Positions 53,494-63,360 are shown, numbered from the stretch's first letter. The stretch: DNA of 64,000 nt from Halogranum gelatinilyticum (GCF_900103715.1 NZ_FNHL01000002.1:372001-436000); one strand, 5' to 3'. Notes: generated from the sequence alone by a model not told the origin. Numbers and translations: made by a program.

Positions 53494-54606
53494 ATGCTCT
53501 CAGATATTCTCGATCAGATAACGCGGGCACTTGGCTCGGCACTCTCACCGCGGACGGTACGGAACCTCAAGCGGGAGCTTCGCCGGAGTGTCCTCTCGAA
53601 AGTGGGAATCGCCATCGTCGTCCTCATGCTGTCGATGGCGGTGTTCGCCCCGCTCATCGCGCCGTACAGCCCCGGACAACAGAACTTAGAGGAGGCACGC
53701 CAGCCTCCGCTCGGCTTCAGTACCGCCGAGACGCAGGAGGTGACCGTCCAGGAGAACGGCAGCGTCGTCATCGAGAACGGCCAGATCGTCACCGAAAACC
53801 GGACGGTCTACGAGAACGCGACGCTCGCACATCCGCTCGGGACCGACGGCAACGGCCGTGACATCCTCTCGCGGGTCATCTACGGCGCGCGCACCTCGAT
53901 TCTCGTCGGGCTGTTCGGGACCGGCTTGGCCGCGCTCATCGGCGTGACCGTCGGCCTGACTGCGGGGTACTACGGCGACAAAGTCGACGACGCGTTGATG
54001 CGCGCCGCCGACATCATGCTCGCGTTCCCGTCGCTCGTGCTCGCCATCGCACTCGTCGGGGTCTGGGGACAGGCGGTGGTCCGCATCCCCGACCCCTTCG
54101 TCACCACTGGCTTCGCCGGCTGGTGGCGCGAGTTGCTCGGGCTGACGACCGGGACGATGCCGTCGAACGTCGTCCTCCCCGGGACGGTCATCGTCGTCGT
54201 CGCGCTCGTCAACTGGGTGTGGTTCGCCCGCGTCTCGCGCGGGGAGGCACTCTCGGTGCGCGAAGAGGAGTACGTGAAGGCCGCCCGCGCGCTCGGCGCG
54301 GGCAACTCCCGTATCATCGGTCGGCACGTCCTGCCGAACTCGGTGACGCCCATCCTCGTGTTGGCGACGATTCAGGTGGCGGCGATCATCCTCTTGGAGT
54401 CCGCACTGTCGTTCCTCGGCTTCTCCGGGGCCGACGTGTCGTGGGGCTTCGACATCGCGCTCGGTCGGCAGTATCAGTCGACCTCGTGGTGGATCTCGAC
54501 GATTCCCGGCATCGCTATCGTGCTGACGGTCATCGGCCTCAACCTCGTCGGTGACTGGCTCAGAGACGCGTTCGACCCCGGTATCGAAGGGGAGGGTGGT
54601 GTCTGA
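53494..54606 (+). CDS. dppC: Dipeptide ABC transporter permease (DppC type)
   Basis: 370 residues, six helices. LSKVGIAIVVLMLSMAVFAPLIAPYSP is the typical opening, LAHPLGTDGNGRDILSRVIYGARTS the family block, and YVKAARALGAGNSRIIGRHVLPNSVTP the coupling loop. Between helix 1 and HPLGTD there is a ~40-residue external insert (VTVQENGSVVIENGQIV) longer than in bacterial DppC. The stop overlaps the next ATG by one base. Confidence 0.95.
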   Translation: MLSDILDQITRALGSALSPRTVRNLKRELRRSVLSKVGIAIVVLMLSMAVFAPLIAPYSPGQQNLEEARQPPLGFSTAETQEVTVQENGSVVIENGQIVTENRTVYENATLAHPLGTDGNGRDILSRVIYGARTSILVGLFGTGLAALIGVTVGLTAGYYGDKVDDALMRAADIMLAFPSLVLAIALVGVWGQAVVRIPDPFVTTGFAGWWRELLGLTTGTMPSNVVLPGTVIVVVALVNWVWFARVSRGEALSVREEEYVKAARALGAGNSRIIGRHVLPNSVTPILVLATIQVAAIILLESALSFLGFSGADVSWGFDIALGRQYQSTSWWISTIPGIAIVLTVIGLNLVGDWLRDAFDPGIEGEGGV

Positions 54607-55799
54607 TGGCAGACGAGATTCTCAAAGTCAGAGACCTGAAGACCCGCTTCTTCACCGAGGAGGGGCAGGTCAACGCCGTCGAGGGCGTCTCCTTCGACGT
54701 CCGCGACGGCGAAGTCTACGGTATCGTCGGCGAGTCGGGGTCCGGCAAGTCCGTGACCGCGCTCTCGCTCATCGACCTCATCGAGTCGCCCGGCCGCGTG
54801 ACCGGCGGCGAGGTGTGGTACCGCAACGCCGAGTTGGCCGACGAGTTCCGCGAGAAGATACCGGAGGGGGTCGACGGCGACTTCGTCGACATCCGACGGC
54901 TCCCGAAGGGCGTCCGGCGGTCGCTGCGCGGCCCGTCGTTCAGCATGATCTTCCAGGACCCGATGAGCAGCTTCAACCCCTCGTTGACGGTCGGCGAGCA
55001 GATCGCCGAGGCCGTCGAGGTCCAGCGGCGTGCGCGGGCGAATCCCCGGCGCACCCGCTCGCGGACGCAGGGGTACGGGCTCGGCAGCCTCATCGTCGAC
55101 AGCCTCCTGCCCTCGCGGGACTACGTCAACGACGAGAGCATGGACCGCGCCGTTGAGCTGCTCGAACAGGTCGGCATCCCCGACCCCGCAGAGCGCGCCG
55201 ACGAGTATCCCCACCAGTTCTCCGGCGGGATGCTCCAGCGCGCAATGATCGCGCAGGCACTCGCTGGCGAGCCGGACGTGCTCGTCGCCGACGAGCCGAC
55301 GACGGCACTCGACGTCACCATCCAGGCACAGATCCTCAACCTCCTACGCGACCTGCAGGACCAGGAGGGGATGACGGTCGTGATGATCACCCACGACCTC
55401 GGCGTCATCGCCCGGATGTGCGACCGCGTCGGCGTGATGTACGCCGGCGAGGTCGTCGAACGCGGGACGCTCGAAGACGTCTTCGAGAACCCTGTCCACC
55501 CCTACACGCAGGGCTTGCTCGGCTCGATTCCGGACCTCGTCGATCCCGCACCGCGCCTGCAACCCATCGAGGGCAACGTGCCGAGTCTCATCGACTCGGA
55601 GATGGACGACCGCTGTTACTTCGCTGACCGCTGTCCCAAGGCGATGGAGGACTGTCTGACCCGCATCCCGGAGATGGACACCGACGGAACCGAACACCGT
55701 GTCCGATGTGTGCTCGCAAACCAGGAATACGACGAGTCACAGGCGTTAGAGAACGGCCACTTCACCGCCGAGGAAGAGGAGGTGTCCGCCGATGACTAG
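54606..55799 (+). CDS. dppD: Dipeptide ABC transporter ATPase (DppD type)
   Basis: 397 residues. Walker [15 protein letters not shown] (about 39), Q-loop [17 protein letters not shown], signature [15 protein letters not shown], Walker [21 protein letters not shown], and C-terminal oligo_HPY Cys motif [15 protein letters not shown] basic insert ([18 protein letters not shown], about 143-160) and loop enlarge the helical domain. It overlaps the next gene by eight bases. Confidence 0.95.
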   Translation: MADEILKVRDLKTRFFTEEGQVNAVEGVSFDVRDGEVYGIVGESGSGKSVTALSLIDLIESPGRVTGGEVWYRNAELADEFREKIPEGVDGDFVDIRRLPKGVRRSLRGPSFSMIFQDPMSSFNPSLTVGEQIAEAVEVQRRARANPRRTRSRTQGYGLGSLIVDSLLPSRDYVNDESMDRAVELLEQVGIPDPAERADEYPHQFSGGMLQRAMIAQALAGEPDVLVADEPTTALDVTIQAQILNLLRDLQDQEGMTVVMITHDLGVIARMCDRVGVMYAGEVVERGTLEDVFENPVHPYTQGLLGSIPDLVDPAPRLQPIEGNVPSLIDSEMDDRCYFADRCPKAMEDCLTRIPEMDTDGTEHRVRCVLANQEYDESQALENGHFTAEEEEVSADD

Positions 55800-57147
55800 T
55801 GATTCTGAGGCGGCCGCGAATGCCGCCGCCGAAGGAGAGACGGTTCTCAGCGTGCAGGGACTCAAGAAGTACTACTTCGAGCGCGACACGTTCCTCGACA
55901 CGGTCCTGCGTCGGGACACGAAGAGCGTCAAGGCCGTCGACGGCATCAGCTTCGACATCGAGAAGGGCGAGACGCTGGGTCTCGTCGGCGAGTCGGGCTG
56001 TGGCAAGTCGACGACCGGCGAGACGCTGCTCAGACTTCGCGAGGCCACCGACGGCCGCGTGGAGTTCGACGGCGAGAACATCTTCGACATGGACAAGTCG
56101 GAGCTGAAGGCGTTCCGCCGCCGTGCGCAGATCGTCTTCCAGGACCCCTTCTCCAGTCTCGACCCACGGATGACCATCGGCGACATCCTCGCCGAGCCGT
56201 TGAAGATTCACGACCTGCCCGCCGAACCGCCGACCGGTCTGTCGAAAGACGAGGCGCGCCGCGAGCAGGCGAAAGACTACCTCGAACGCGTGGGGCTGTC
56301 AGCGGGACAGATCGACCGCTATCCCCATGAGTTCTCCGGCGGCCAGCGGCAGCGCATCGGTATCGCCCGCGCGCTGATGCTCGAACCGGAGTTCATCGTG
56401 CTCGACGAACCCGTCAGCGCGCTCGACGTCAGTGTCCAAGCCCAGGTGCTCAACCTGCTCGACGACCTGCAAGACGAGTTCGGCCTGACGTATCTCTTCA
56501 TCGCCCACGACCTCTCGGTCGTCCGCCACATCTGCGACCGCGTCGCCGTGATGTATCTCGGTAACGTCGTCGAACTCGGCCCGACCGACGAGCTGTTCGA
56601 GAACCCGAAACATCCCTACACGGAGGCACTCTTGGAGAGCGTCCCCCGCGCGGCCGTCGAAGAACACGGCCGCCGTGTCGAGGCACTCCCGGGCGACGTC
56701 CCGTCGCCGCGGAACCCTCCCTCGGGCTGTCGCTTCCGGACGCGGTGTCCGAAGGTCATCCCGCCCGCGGACGTCGACATCGACCAGTCGACCTACCGCG
56801 AGGTGATGAACCTCCGCGACCGCGTCGAGTCGGACCTAAACCTCGACGCGCTGTGGGCCGAAGTCGACGGCGACAGAGGCGACAAGCCGGCGTTCAAGCG
56901 ACATCTCCGCGAGACGTTCTTCGCCGAGCGGCTGTCGGGTGAGAACGAGACGGTCGTCGAACGCGCGCTCGACGCGCTGGCGGAGGACGAACGCGAGCAG
57001 GCCGCCGACGTGCTCCGCGCTCGGTTCAAGAGCGTCTGTGAGACGACGCGGCCCGCGTTACAGGAGGACGCCCATCCGTCGGCGTGTCACCTCTACGAAC
57101 AGCCACCGGCGGCCGACGCGCCGCCGGAGCCGACCGCCGACAACTGA
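55792..57147 (+). CDS. dppF: Dipeptide ABC transporter ATPase (DppF type)
   Basis: 451 residues. Walker [13 protein letters not shown] (about 65), Q-loop [17 protein letters not shown], signature [16 protein letters not shown], Walker [17 protein letters not shown]. The C-terminal Cys domain is split: [13 protein letters not shown] (about 311) is followed by an insert of about 95 residues and only then by [22 protein letters not shown]. This insert makes it about 100 residues longer than bacterial DppF. Last gene of the operon. Confidence 0.94.
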   Translation: MTSDSEAAANAAAEGETVLSVQGLKKYYFERDTFLDTVLRRDTKSVKAVDGISFDIEKGETLGLVGESGCGKSTTGETLLRLREATDGRVEFDGENIFDMDKSELKAFRRRAQIVFQDPFSSLDPRMTIGDILAEPLKIHDLPAEPPTGLSKDEARREQAKDYLERVGLSAGQIDRYPHEFSGGQRQRIGIARALMLEPEFIVLDEPVSALDVSVQAQVLNLLDDLQDEFGLTYLFIAHDLSVVRHICDRVAVMYLGNVVELGPTDELFENPKHPYTEALLESVPRAAVEEHGRRVEALPGDVPSPRNPPSGCRFRTRCPKVIPPADVDIDQSTYREVMNLRDRVESDLNLDALWAEVDGDRGDKPAFKRHLRETFFAERLSGENETVVERALDALAEDEREQAADVLRARFKSVCETTRPALQEDAHPSACHLYEQPPAADAPPEPTADN

Positions 57148-57231
57148 GCCGACTCACGTCGCCTCGTCGCGGTCGAAATCCTCTCTTGTCCTGCCACCGG
57201 CTTCTTGTCCCACCGACACCTCTCTCCGAGT

Positions 57232-57726
57232 ATGCGCGCACGCGACATAATGAAAACCGAAGTCGAGACCGTCAGCCCCGACGACGACGTGAGCGACGTC
57301 CTCGGGCGGTTGGCGAAAGCACAGTTCAACGGCTTTCCGGTCCTCGACGACGACGGAGGTGTCGTCGGCATCGTCACCCAGCAGGACCTCGTCGGGTTGT
57401 TTCAGACCAAAGACCGGACGCTGTGGATTCCCATCGGCTTCCCGCCGTTCATGGAGACGCTGACCTACGCCGTCGACGTGTCGTGGAAGGACCTCGACAT
57501 GGGCGTCGACGTGCTGAAGAACGCCGGGCGGCCCATCAGCGAGGTGATGACGACGGATGTCGTCACCGTCGCCCCCGACGACGACTTCGACCGGATTCTG
57601 GACCTCCTAGCCGACGACGAGCGCGACATCAACCGGTTGCCGGTCGTCGACGACGGGCAGTTGGTCGGCATCATCGCCCGCCAGGACGTCCTGCGGGCAC
57701 TGCGTGACGAACGTCGCGCACAGTAG
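57232..57726 (+). CDS. Two-CBS-domain protein
   Basis: 164 residues consisting of two CBS motifs: MRARDIMKTEVETVSPDDDV to VVGIVTQQDLVGLF, and ISEVMTTDVVTVAPDDDFD to LVGIIARQDVLRAL. Such stand-alone pairs bind adenine nucleotides and often act as energy sensors; the partner is unknown. ATG 57232 is right after a T-rich promoter region and gives exactly the CBS pair. Confidence 0.9.
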   Translation: MRARDIMKTEVETVSPDDDVSDVLGRLAKAQFNGFPVLDDDGGVVGIVTQQDLVGLFQTKDRTLWIPIGFPPFMETLTYAVDVSWKDLDMGVDVLKNAGRPISEVMTTDVVTVAPDDDFDRILDLLADDERDINRLPVVDDGQLVGIIARQDVLRALRDERRAQ

Positions 57727-57787
57727 CCGTCCTTCGTCTCGTCACCGAGAACGAAACCTTGAGGCCACCCCCACGACGAGCGTCTAC

Positions 57788-58717
57788 GTGACCCGTTATC
57801 GGAACGTCCTGTTGTTCGCCGTGCTCGCCGCGCTCTGGGGATCGGCGTTCATGGCCATCAAGGCTGGCCTGCTCGCCGGGATTCCGCCGGTGCTCTTTGC
57901 GGCCGTCCGCTACGACATCGCGGGCGTCATCATGCTCGCCTACGCCCTCGTCGTCCTCGACGACCCCCTGCCACGCGGCCGAGGACAGTGGGCACTCGTC
58001 ACCGTCGGCTCCGTCCTGCTCATCGCAGCCTACCACGCGCTCCTCTTTATCGGTGAGACGGACCCGAACGTCAACAGTGCTGCCGCTGCCGTCATCGTCA
58101 GCCTCTCGCCCGTCTTGACGACCGGGTTCGCCCGCGGTCTCCTGCCGAAGGAGCGGCTGAACGCGGCGGGCGTCGTCGGTCTCCTGCTCGGCTTGGTCGG
58201 CGTCGCCGTCCTCGCGGATCTCGACCCGGGGAACCTGCTGGCGGGCGGTGTCGTCGCGAAGCTACTCGTCCTCGGGGCGACGGCGTCGTTCGCGCTGGGC
58301 AGTGTGCTCACGCGCCGTATCGACGCCGAGATGCCCATCGAGTCGATGGAGGCGTGGTCGATGCTCGGCGGCGCGCTGTTGATGCATCTCCTGAGTCTCG
58401 GGCTCGGCGAGTCGCCCGCGGCCGTCGCGTGGTTCTCGTTCGACGTCCTCTGGTCGCTCACCTATCTGTCGGTGGGTGCCAGTGCGGTCGGCTTTCTCAT
58501 CTACTTCGACCTGCTCGACCGGCTCGGCCCGATTCAGATCAACCTCGTCTCGTACGTCGCGCCCGTGTTTGCGGCGCTCAGCGGCTGGGTCGTCCTCAAC
58601 GAAGAGCCGACGGTTGCCACGTTCGGCGGGTTCGTTCTCATCTTCCTCGGCTTTCTCCTGCTCAAGCGCGACGCGATCCGCGACGCGCTCGTTCGGCGTG
58701 GAACGGTCTCGTCCTAG
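57788..58717 (+). CDS. EamA-family (DMT) exporter
   Basis: 309 residues, ten helices in two EamA repeats: LLFAVLAALWGSAFMAIKAGL at the start and VVAKLLVLGATASFALGSVLTRR at the start of the second. Probable metabolite or amino-acid efflux; substrate unknown. The start is a GTG (57788) because the nearest frame upstream is Arg/Thr-rich and non-conserved. The stop lies inside a 9-bp tandem repeat. Confidence 0.88.
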   Translation: MTRYRNVLLFAVLAALWGSAFMAIKAGLLAGIPPVLFAAVRYDIAGVIMLAYALVVLDDPLPRGRGQWALVTVGSVLLIAAYHALLFIGETDPNVNSAAAAVIVSLSPVLTTGFARGLLPKERLNAAGVVGLLLGLVGVAVLADLDPGNLLAGGVVAKLLVLGATASFALGSVLTRRIDAEMPIESMEAWSMLGGALLMHLLSLGLGESPAAVAWFSFDVLWSLTYLSVGASAVGFLIYFDLLDRLGPIQINLVSYVAPVFAALSGWVVLNEEPTVATFGGFVLIFLGFLLLKRDAIRDALVRRGTVSS

Positions 58718-58794
58718 TCGTCCTATTCGCTCTAGTCGTTCTAGTCGTCCTAGTCGTCCTGGTCCTCCTGCCTGTCTTAGTCGTCTTAGTCGCC
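58714..58794. repeat. Nine-unit 9-bp tandem repeat
   Basis: About nine imperfect copies of ctagtcgtc (units such as ctagtcgtt, ttagtcgtc, ctggtcctc). The array starts in the stop codon of the EamA gene and runs into the last codons of the convergent gene at 58786. It carries a TAG in most units. Probably a slippage-prone array between two convergent genes, with possible roles in ending transcription. Confidence 0.6.
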
Positions 58795-59073
58795 ACCGTC
58801 TGCACGCTCAACCTCGACGACTTCACCGACCATGCGCCAGCCGTCGTCGTCGGGGGCCTTGCGGCCGACGATGACTGCCGACTCGTCTTCGGTCGTCGTC
58901 AGCCGGTAGTCGGCGTCGTCGGCATCGCACGTTCCCTCGCCTTGGAACTCCGTCTGGAACCACTGCGTACTCGACAGCTGGTAGACCGCCGAGCTGCCGT
59001 CGTCGAGGGTGAGCCGGACGGGGTTCGGACTGATGTTGTGAATCCGCTTCGCGAGACGGTTGAGCTCTGCCAT
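58786..59073 (-). CDS. Small haloarchaeal protein, function unknown
   Basis: 95 residues, acidic, soluble: MAELNRLAKRIHNISPNPVR, then SSTQWFQTEFQGEGTCDADDADYRLT and AVIVGRKAPDDDGWRMVGEV, which suggests a small beta-sheet fold. No family recognised. Its end overlaps the 9-bp tandem array. Confidence 0.68.
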   Translation of the reverse strand: MAELNRLAKRIHNISPNPVRLTLDDGSSAVYQLSSTQWFQTEFQGEGTCDADDADYRLTTTEDESAVIVGRKAPDDDGWRMVGEVVEVERADGGD

Positions 59074-59722
59074 GTGGGAGGGGACGGCCGTCGAGAGGAT
59101 AAAACCGGACGACTGCGTGCTGGTGATTCGAGAGCCGCGGGCGGGTCGGAACCGGGGGTAGGTGCGGCGTGCCGGGAGGTAGCCAGTATATAGCTATCAC
59201 CGGAGGGGGCCTCTCTCCGGTCACGCACCCCGAATCCGGTTGCGTACCGATTCGCCTCTCTCCCGTGTCGGTTGACGTATTCGGGCCGTGCGTGACCAAC
59301 GGAGCATTGTGATGCATCCGGCCTGCTGCGGGTGTGACTTCCGGCCACCACCACGGTGGCCGGTCACCCCGACTTCGGATGCCACCTCCGATACCGTTTT
59401 CGTACGACATCTCTCGCGACCGTGGTTGCTCTCCGAGCCTCCGCCCGTCCGACGCGGACAGCGTTGCCGTGGATTCCCTGAGCCGACGACCGCCCACCGT
59501 ATTGGCTCGTTATGGCCGTCTCTCCGGCAATCCATGACATCTTTTAGCACGATACAGAGAAAAAGACTTAGAAGCGAGAATAAACGTTCTTATCTGATTT
59601 AATCGTCTCGTAAAACGTCTGGGCGACTATATTTCCGGCGTAAAACACGGCGAAACGGATCGAAGGCTCACCTGGGTATATCCCCCCCGACGTCCATGGT
59701 GGAGATACAGAGGTTCCCACAA
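59074..59722. other. Long intergenic region with strong hairpins
   Basis: 649 bases without a convincing gene. It has two strong stem-loops: accggag/ctccggt (about 59200-59222), and a 9-bp perfect stem ccggccacc-accac-ggtggccgg at 59341-59363, extended by gtga/tcac outside. The last 140 bases are AT-rich, with two TATA-like elements. The open frames of 60-220 codons here lack acidic composition. A non-coding RNA is possible, but the conserved cores of RNase P RNA and SRP RNA were not found. Confidence 0.4.
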
Positions 59723-59971
59723 ATGTCAAACTCCTCCACGCAACTCACGGACTCGGTGTCCCGCTTCACCACCACCTTCCCGGTCGAGCGCGGCCGGAAG
59801 ATGCTCGCCGCGCCCATCCGGTTCGTCGGCTTCTGGGCGGCGGTCTCGCTGCCGTTCCTCTACCTCCCGCTGTTGGCGGGTGGACTCGAATCCAGCGAGC
59901 TGTCCGTGTTCGCAGGCCTGCTCCTGCTCAATCTGGTCGCGTTCGTCGTCGGCCACGAGCACCGTCGGTGA
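59723..59971 (+). CDS. Small membrane protein, function unknown
   Basis: 82 residues from the ATG beginning MSNSSTQLTDSVSRF; an ATG nine codons upstream (59696) is possible. Basic segment (ERGRKMLAAPIR) then two hydrophobic helices at about 33-51 and 56-76. No family recognised. The upstream sequence is AT-rich and probably holds its promoter. Confidence 0.65.
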   Translation: MSNSSTQLTDSVSRFTTTFPVERGRKMLAAPIRFVGFWAAVSLPFLYLPLLAGGLESSELSVFAGLLLLNLVAFVVGHEHRR

Positions 59972-60129
59972 CACGCCCACGACCACGATCACGGACGCAG
60001 ACGGCCCTCCACCGCTGTTCTCTCCCCCTCTCTTCGCTCCACCCGACCTGCTTCACCTGCTTCACTCTCCGCTGATACCACCGACGTCCGTCTCACAACC
60101 GTTAGGTGTCGTCGTCGTCAACCGGGCGT

Positions 60130-60696
60130 ATGAGCGACACTGACTTCGACGCCGACGAGTGGGCGGAGAGACTGGAGGCGAACCGGGCGGAAAAAGACGA
60201 GTTCTTCGCGGAGCATCCACAGTCACCGATCCCGCCGGGCGAACGCGAATCGTTCGACGGGCTGTCGTACTTCGACCCCGACGCGGAGTACCGTGTGGAG
60301 GCGACCGTAGCAGTCGTCGACGACCCCGAAGCCGACCCGGTCGAGATGGAGACCTCTGCCGGGCCGAACGTCCGGTATCTCCGCGTCGCCCGGTTCACCT
60401 TCGAGATCGGTGACACCGAACAGACGCTCACCGCGTACCAGCAGGAGCCGGGCAGTGGCGAACCGCTCTTCGTCCCGTTCCGCGACAAGACGACGGGGCA
60501 ACAGACCTACAAAGACGGTCGGTATATCGAGTTCGAGACCGACCGTACTCTCGACGACGGCGATACGTTCACGCTCGACTTCAACCTAGCTTACAGCCCC
60601 TTCTGTGCGTACAGCGAGACGTTCGCCTGCCCGCTGCCACCCGAAGAGAACTGGCTCGACGTGGTGATTCCGGCGGGCGAACGGTTCGAGGGATAG
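60130..60696 (+). CDS. DUF1684 family protein
   Basis: 188 residues. Opening helix ADEWAERLEANRAEKDEFF with PQSPIPPGERESFDGLSYFDPD, then beta-rich FVPFRDKTTGQQTYKDGRYIEF and LDFNLAYSPFCAYSETFACPLPPEENWL: these are the standard blocks of DUF1684. The function of the family is unknown. Two conserved Cys in the last block could be functional. Start at MSDTDF; the upstream extension is Ser-rich and unlike the family. Confidence 0.9.
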   Translation: MSDTDFDADEWAERLEANRAEKDEFFAEHPQSPIPPGERESFDGLSYFDPDAEYRVEATVAVVDDPEADPVEMETSAGPNVRYLRVARFTFEIGDTEQTLTAYQQEPGSGEPLFVPFRDKTTGQQTYKDGRYIEFETDRTLDDGDTFTLDFNLAYSPFCAYSETFACPLPPEENWLDVVIPAGERFEG

Positions 60697-60841
60697 CTGG
60701 GGGGAACCGAGACTGTCGAGGAGTCAAGTCCACCGCTCGGTCTGTCTCCGCCGATTCGTGAGCCTTGGTAGCATGAAACAAGCGAATTCGGCCGAAAAGC
60801 GAAATTCATTATGTAACCCACACCCAATAGCCCGTAGAGAC

Positions 60842-61024
60842 ATGGACTTCACAAAGAAAGGGCTCGTCGGCATCGTCCTGATGGTCGTCGGCACGCTTGC
60901 GTTCATTCCCGGCCTCTTCCCCGGAGCAACCACGCTCGAATCGGTACTGCTCGTCCCCGCAGCCGCCGCATTGACCTACGGAACCTACCTCGTCGGGACC
61001 GAGGGTCAGGGTCGCCCGGTCTGA
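60842..61024 (+). CDS. 60-residue two-helix membrane protein
   Basis: MDFTKKGLVGIVLMVVGTLA opens the first helix (about 7-23); the second is ESVLLVPAAAALTYGTYLVG. Small conserved membrane proteins of this look are frequent in haloarchaea. A TATA-like ttcattatg lies about 30 bases upstream of the ATG. Function unknown. Confidence 0.7.
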   Translation: MDFTKKGLVGIVLMVVGTLAFIPGLFPGATTLESVLLVPAAAALTYGTYLVGTEGQGRPV

Positions 61025-61195
61025 TTTCGGGGGAGACGTCCGCCGATTGGTGACGGTTGACACCATGAATACGAATCACACGATTCGACTAACAATCTAA
61101 CATTATTCTCCAGGCAGTTGGTCACTCGCCACGTATTAGGTCGGGATAGGTGTGTAAGGACACAATTTAAGGTGCTTGCGTCATAGTATTGCTAT

Positions 61196-61438
61196 ATGAC
61201 CACCGTCGCTCCGAATCCCGCGCCCCGCACTGTCACCATCGACCGGAAGATGAACCGCTACGGCACGCTCACCGTCCACGTCGCCGAAGAGAACGAGACG
61301 CGTCACATCGTCGAATACACCTCGGACGACCTCGAAGAGACGCTCCGCGAACTGCCGAAGGGCGCGTCGGTACCGCTCGTCACGGAACCCATCGGCACCC
61401 GCGGCAACGCCTGGCGCGCGCTCTCGTTCGGTCGGTAA
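61196..61438 (+). CDS. Small haloarchaeal protein, function unknown
   Basis: 80 residues: MTTVAPNPAPRTVTIDRKMN, VHVAEENETRHIVEYTSDDLEET, and GTRGNAWRALSFGR at the end; a small alpha/beta protein with charged surface, no membrane helix or Cys. A TATA-like aatttaag lies about 30 bases before the ATG. No family recognised. Confidence 0.7.
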   Translation: MTTVAPNPAPRTVTIDRKMNRYGTLTVHVAEENETRHIVEYTSDDLEETLRELPKGASVPLVTEPIGTRGNAWRALSFGR

Positions 61439-61571
61439 TCGCGTCCTCTCTCCCTCTCTCTTTCGCCTTCCTCCACTCGTTCATCTCGGAGCGATGTCGA
61501 CGCCCGCTCGTCGGCTGTGGCTCGTTCGCCGTCTCCGACTCGCTCGTTGTCTGCGGTTCACTCGTTACTCG

Positions 61572-63257
61572 TTACTCATAGCTTGTTGCTCCTTCGTCGA
61601 CTGTGACCGTCGCGGTCTCCGTCACCGTCGGGCCGTCGGCACAGTCGACCGTAACCGGCACCTCGTAGTCGCCGGCGGACGGTGTTGGTCCGTCCGTGAC
61701 TTCGACGACCAGTTCGTCACGCCGACGGAGTGTGGTCTCGGGAGCAAACGAAACCCGGAGCGTCGTCCCGGCCACGTCGGCCGTCTCGACGTCGATCTCG
61801 TCTCTCGTCTCGGGTCCTTCCAGTGCAGCCGTCACCGATGGCTCGCCGAGTGAGTCTCCGGCCGCCGCGACCGCCCCGAAGTCGACTGCGAGCGACGCGA
61901 TCTTGCCCGTCACACGCTCCCGAGACGAGACGGACGCCGTGTAGGTCGTCTCGCCTGTCGGAGTCGCGTCGGCTGTGACGGTGACTACCGGGTCCTTCTC
62001 GCGCCCCCACGCGGCGAGGGGCAACAACGAGGCGAGAAGCGACTCTCTGTAGAGCGCGACGACGGCTCCCAGCGAGACGAGAGAGACGGATGTGACGACC
62101 GCGGTGGGCGATGCCGAGAACCCGTCGTCGTCACTTCCTTCGGGGGTGACCGTACGGTCACCGTCTTCGCCCCCCGTAGATGTCGCGTTCCGAGCCGTCT
62201 CCGTCGGCTCTCGGCTGTCGGTGGTCGGAGAGGCCGTCGAATCCGGTGAATCTGTCGTCGACGTGTCTACTGACGTCGGGGTCGACGTCGGGGTCGAAGT
62301 CGTTGTTGGTGTCGACGTCGTTGTTGCTGTCGGTTCGGGGGTCGGTGTCGTTGTTGCAGTCGGTTCGGGAGTCGCCGTCGACCCACTCACTGACATCCCT
62401 GGCTCCGTCGGGGTCGGCGTCGGCGTGGAAGTCGTCGTAGCCGTCGCTGTCGGTGTCGATGTTGAAGTCGTCGTGGTCGTGGTTGTCGGAGTCGGCGTCG
62501 ACGTGGATGTCGTCGTAGTCGTCGTTGTGGCCGTCGGAGTCGGCGTTGGCGTTGAAGTGGCCGTCGCAGTCGACGTGGCTGTCGCTGTCGCCGTGGAGGA
62601 TGTCGTAGTAGTCGCAGTCGTCGTCGATGTGGAGGTCGCCGTAGTCGTAGCTGTCGCAGTCGTCGTCGACGTGGAGGCTGTCGTAGTCGTTGGAGTCGGC
62701 GTCGGCGTCGAAGTGGCCGTGGCCGTCGCAGTCGGTGTCTCACTCACGACGCGGAGTGTCGCCGTCGCGGGCTCGTTCGCGCTGGCGGGGTTGATGACCA
62801 GCCTGACAAGATACTCTCCCGTCGAGGCCGGATTAGTGACGCCGTCGAGGACGAGGACGATTTCGTCGCCGCTGGTCATCCCATAATTACCGCCGAGCGT
62901 GATCTCCAGCGTGTGCGCGGCGGTTTGAATGCTACTGACGTCGCCACGGACACTGACATCTGTGGCCGCTCCGGGTGCGTCGTCGCCACGGTCGATACCG
63001 AACGTGACGATGTCGGGGCGGCCGACGTCGGCGACGTCGGACTGGTCGTAGGCGACCTCGAAGCCGGTCAGTGAGCTGCCTGCGGCGTCGCCGTCGACGG
63101 TTACCGTCGCCGTGTGCTCGGCTTCGGAGCCGGCTGTGTCGGGGGATGCGACGACGGAGGGCGTGGTCGCGGAGTCGACACCGACCGAGAAGGCTGCGAG
63201 GACGACGAGCGTACAGACGGCCAGACAGACCAGTAGCGGCAGGTCTGTGTCTCTCAT
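61572..63257 (-). CDS. Surface protein with long Thr/Ser/Pro-rich region
   Basis: 561 residues from the ATG beginning MRDTDLPLLVCLAVC. Signal peptide or anchor at 5-29; a beta domain at about 45-175 (cohesin/adhesin-like, with SLTGFEVAYDQSDVADVG and GDEIVLVLDGVTNPAS); a Thr/Ser/Pro stretch at about 178-380 that is likely O-glycosylated; a membrane helix at about 398-418; and a C-terminal domain of about 130 residues. The low-complexity DNA consists of gtcg-type repeats and may vary in length. No family recognised for the ends. Confidence 0.7.
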   Translation of the reverse strand: MRDTDLPLLVCLAVCTLVVLAAFSVGVDSATTPSVVASPDTAGSEAEHTATVTVDGDAAGSSLTGFEVAYDQSDVADVGRPDIVTFGIDRGDDAPGAATDVSVRGDVSSIQTAAHTLEITLGGNYGMTSGDEIVLVLDGVTNPASTGEYLVRLVINPASANEPATATLRVVSETPTATATATSTPTPTPTTTTASTSTTTATATTTATSTSTTTATTTTSSTATATATSTATATSTPTPTPTATTTTTTTSTSTPTPTTTTTTTSTSTPTATATTTSTPTPTPTEPGMSVSGSTATPEPTATTTPTPEPTATTTSTPTTTSTPTSTPTSVDTSTTDSPDSTASPTTDSREPTETARNATSTGGEDGDRTVTPEGSDDDGFSASPTAVVTSVSLVSLGAVVALYRESLLASLLPLAAWGREKDPVVTVTADATPTGETTYTASVSSRERVTGKIASLAVDFGAVAAAGDSLGEPSVTAALEGPETRDEIDVETADVAGTTLRVSFAPETTLRRRDELVVEVTDGPTPSAGDYEVPVTVDCADGPTVTETATVTVDEGATSYE

Positions 63258-63360
63258 GTATTGCTCTGTTCCGGCTGGGTGAAATCCCCTGTGGCCGATA
63301 CCGGCAACGCCGTCCGGAGCGCGTCGCAGCCTTATGCAGTTCGGCCGCGTAGAAGAGGCG

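Noticed and set aside
59288-59602. 104-codon open frame in the long gap
   Set aside because: Pro/Arg/Ser-rich, not acidic, without RBS or conserved-looking segment; the region looks non-coding.
59074-59722. RNase P RNA or SRP RNA
   Set aside because: The conserved core sequences of these RNAs (for example the gaggaaagtc block or the SRP Alu/S-domain signatures) are not present.
62270-62760. CRISPR-like or satellite array
   Set aside because: The repeats are 3- to 12-base Thr/Ser/Pro codon repeats inside a coding frame, without spacers of constant length.
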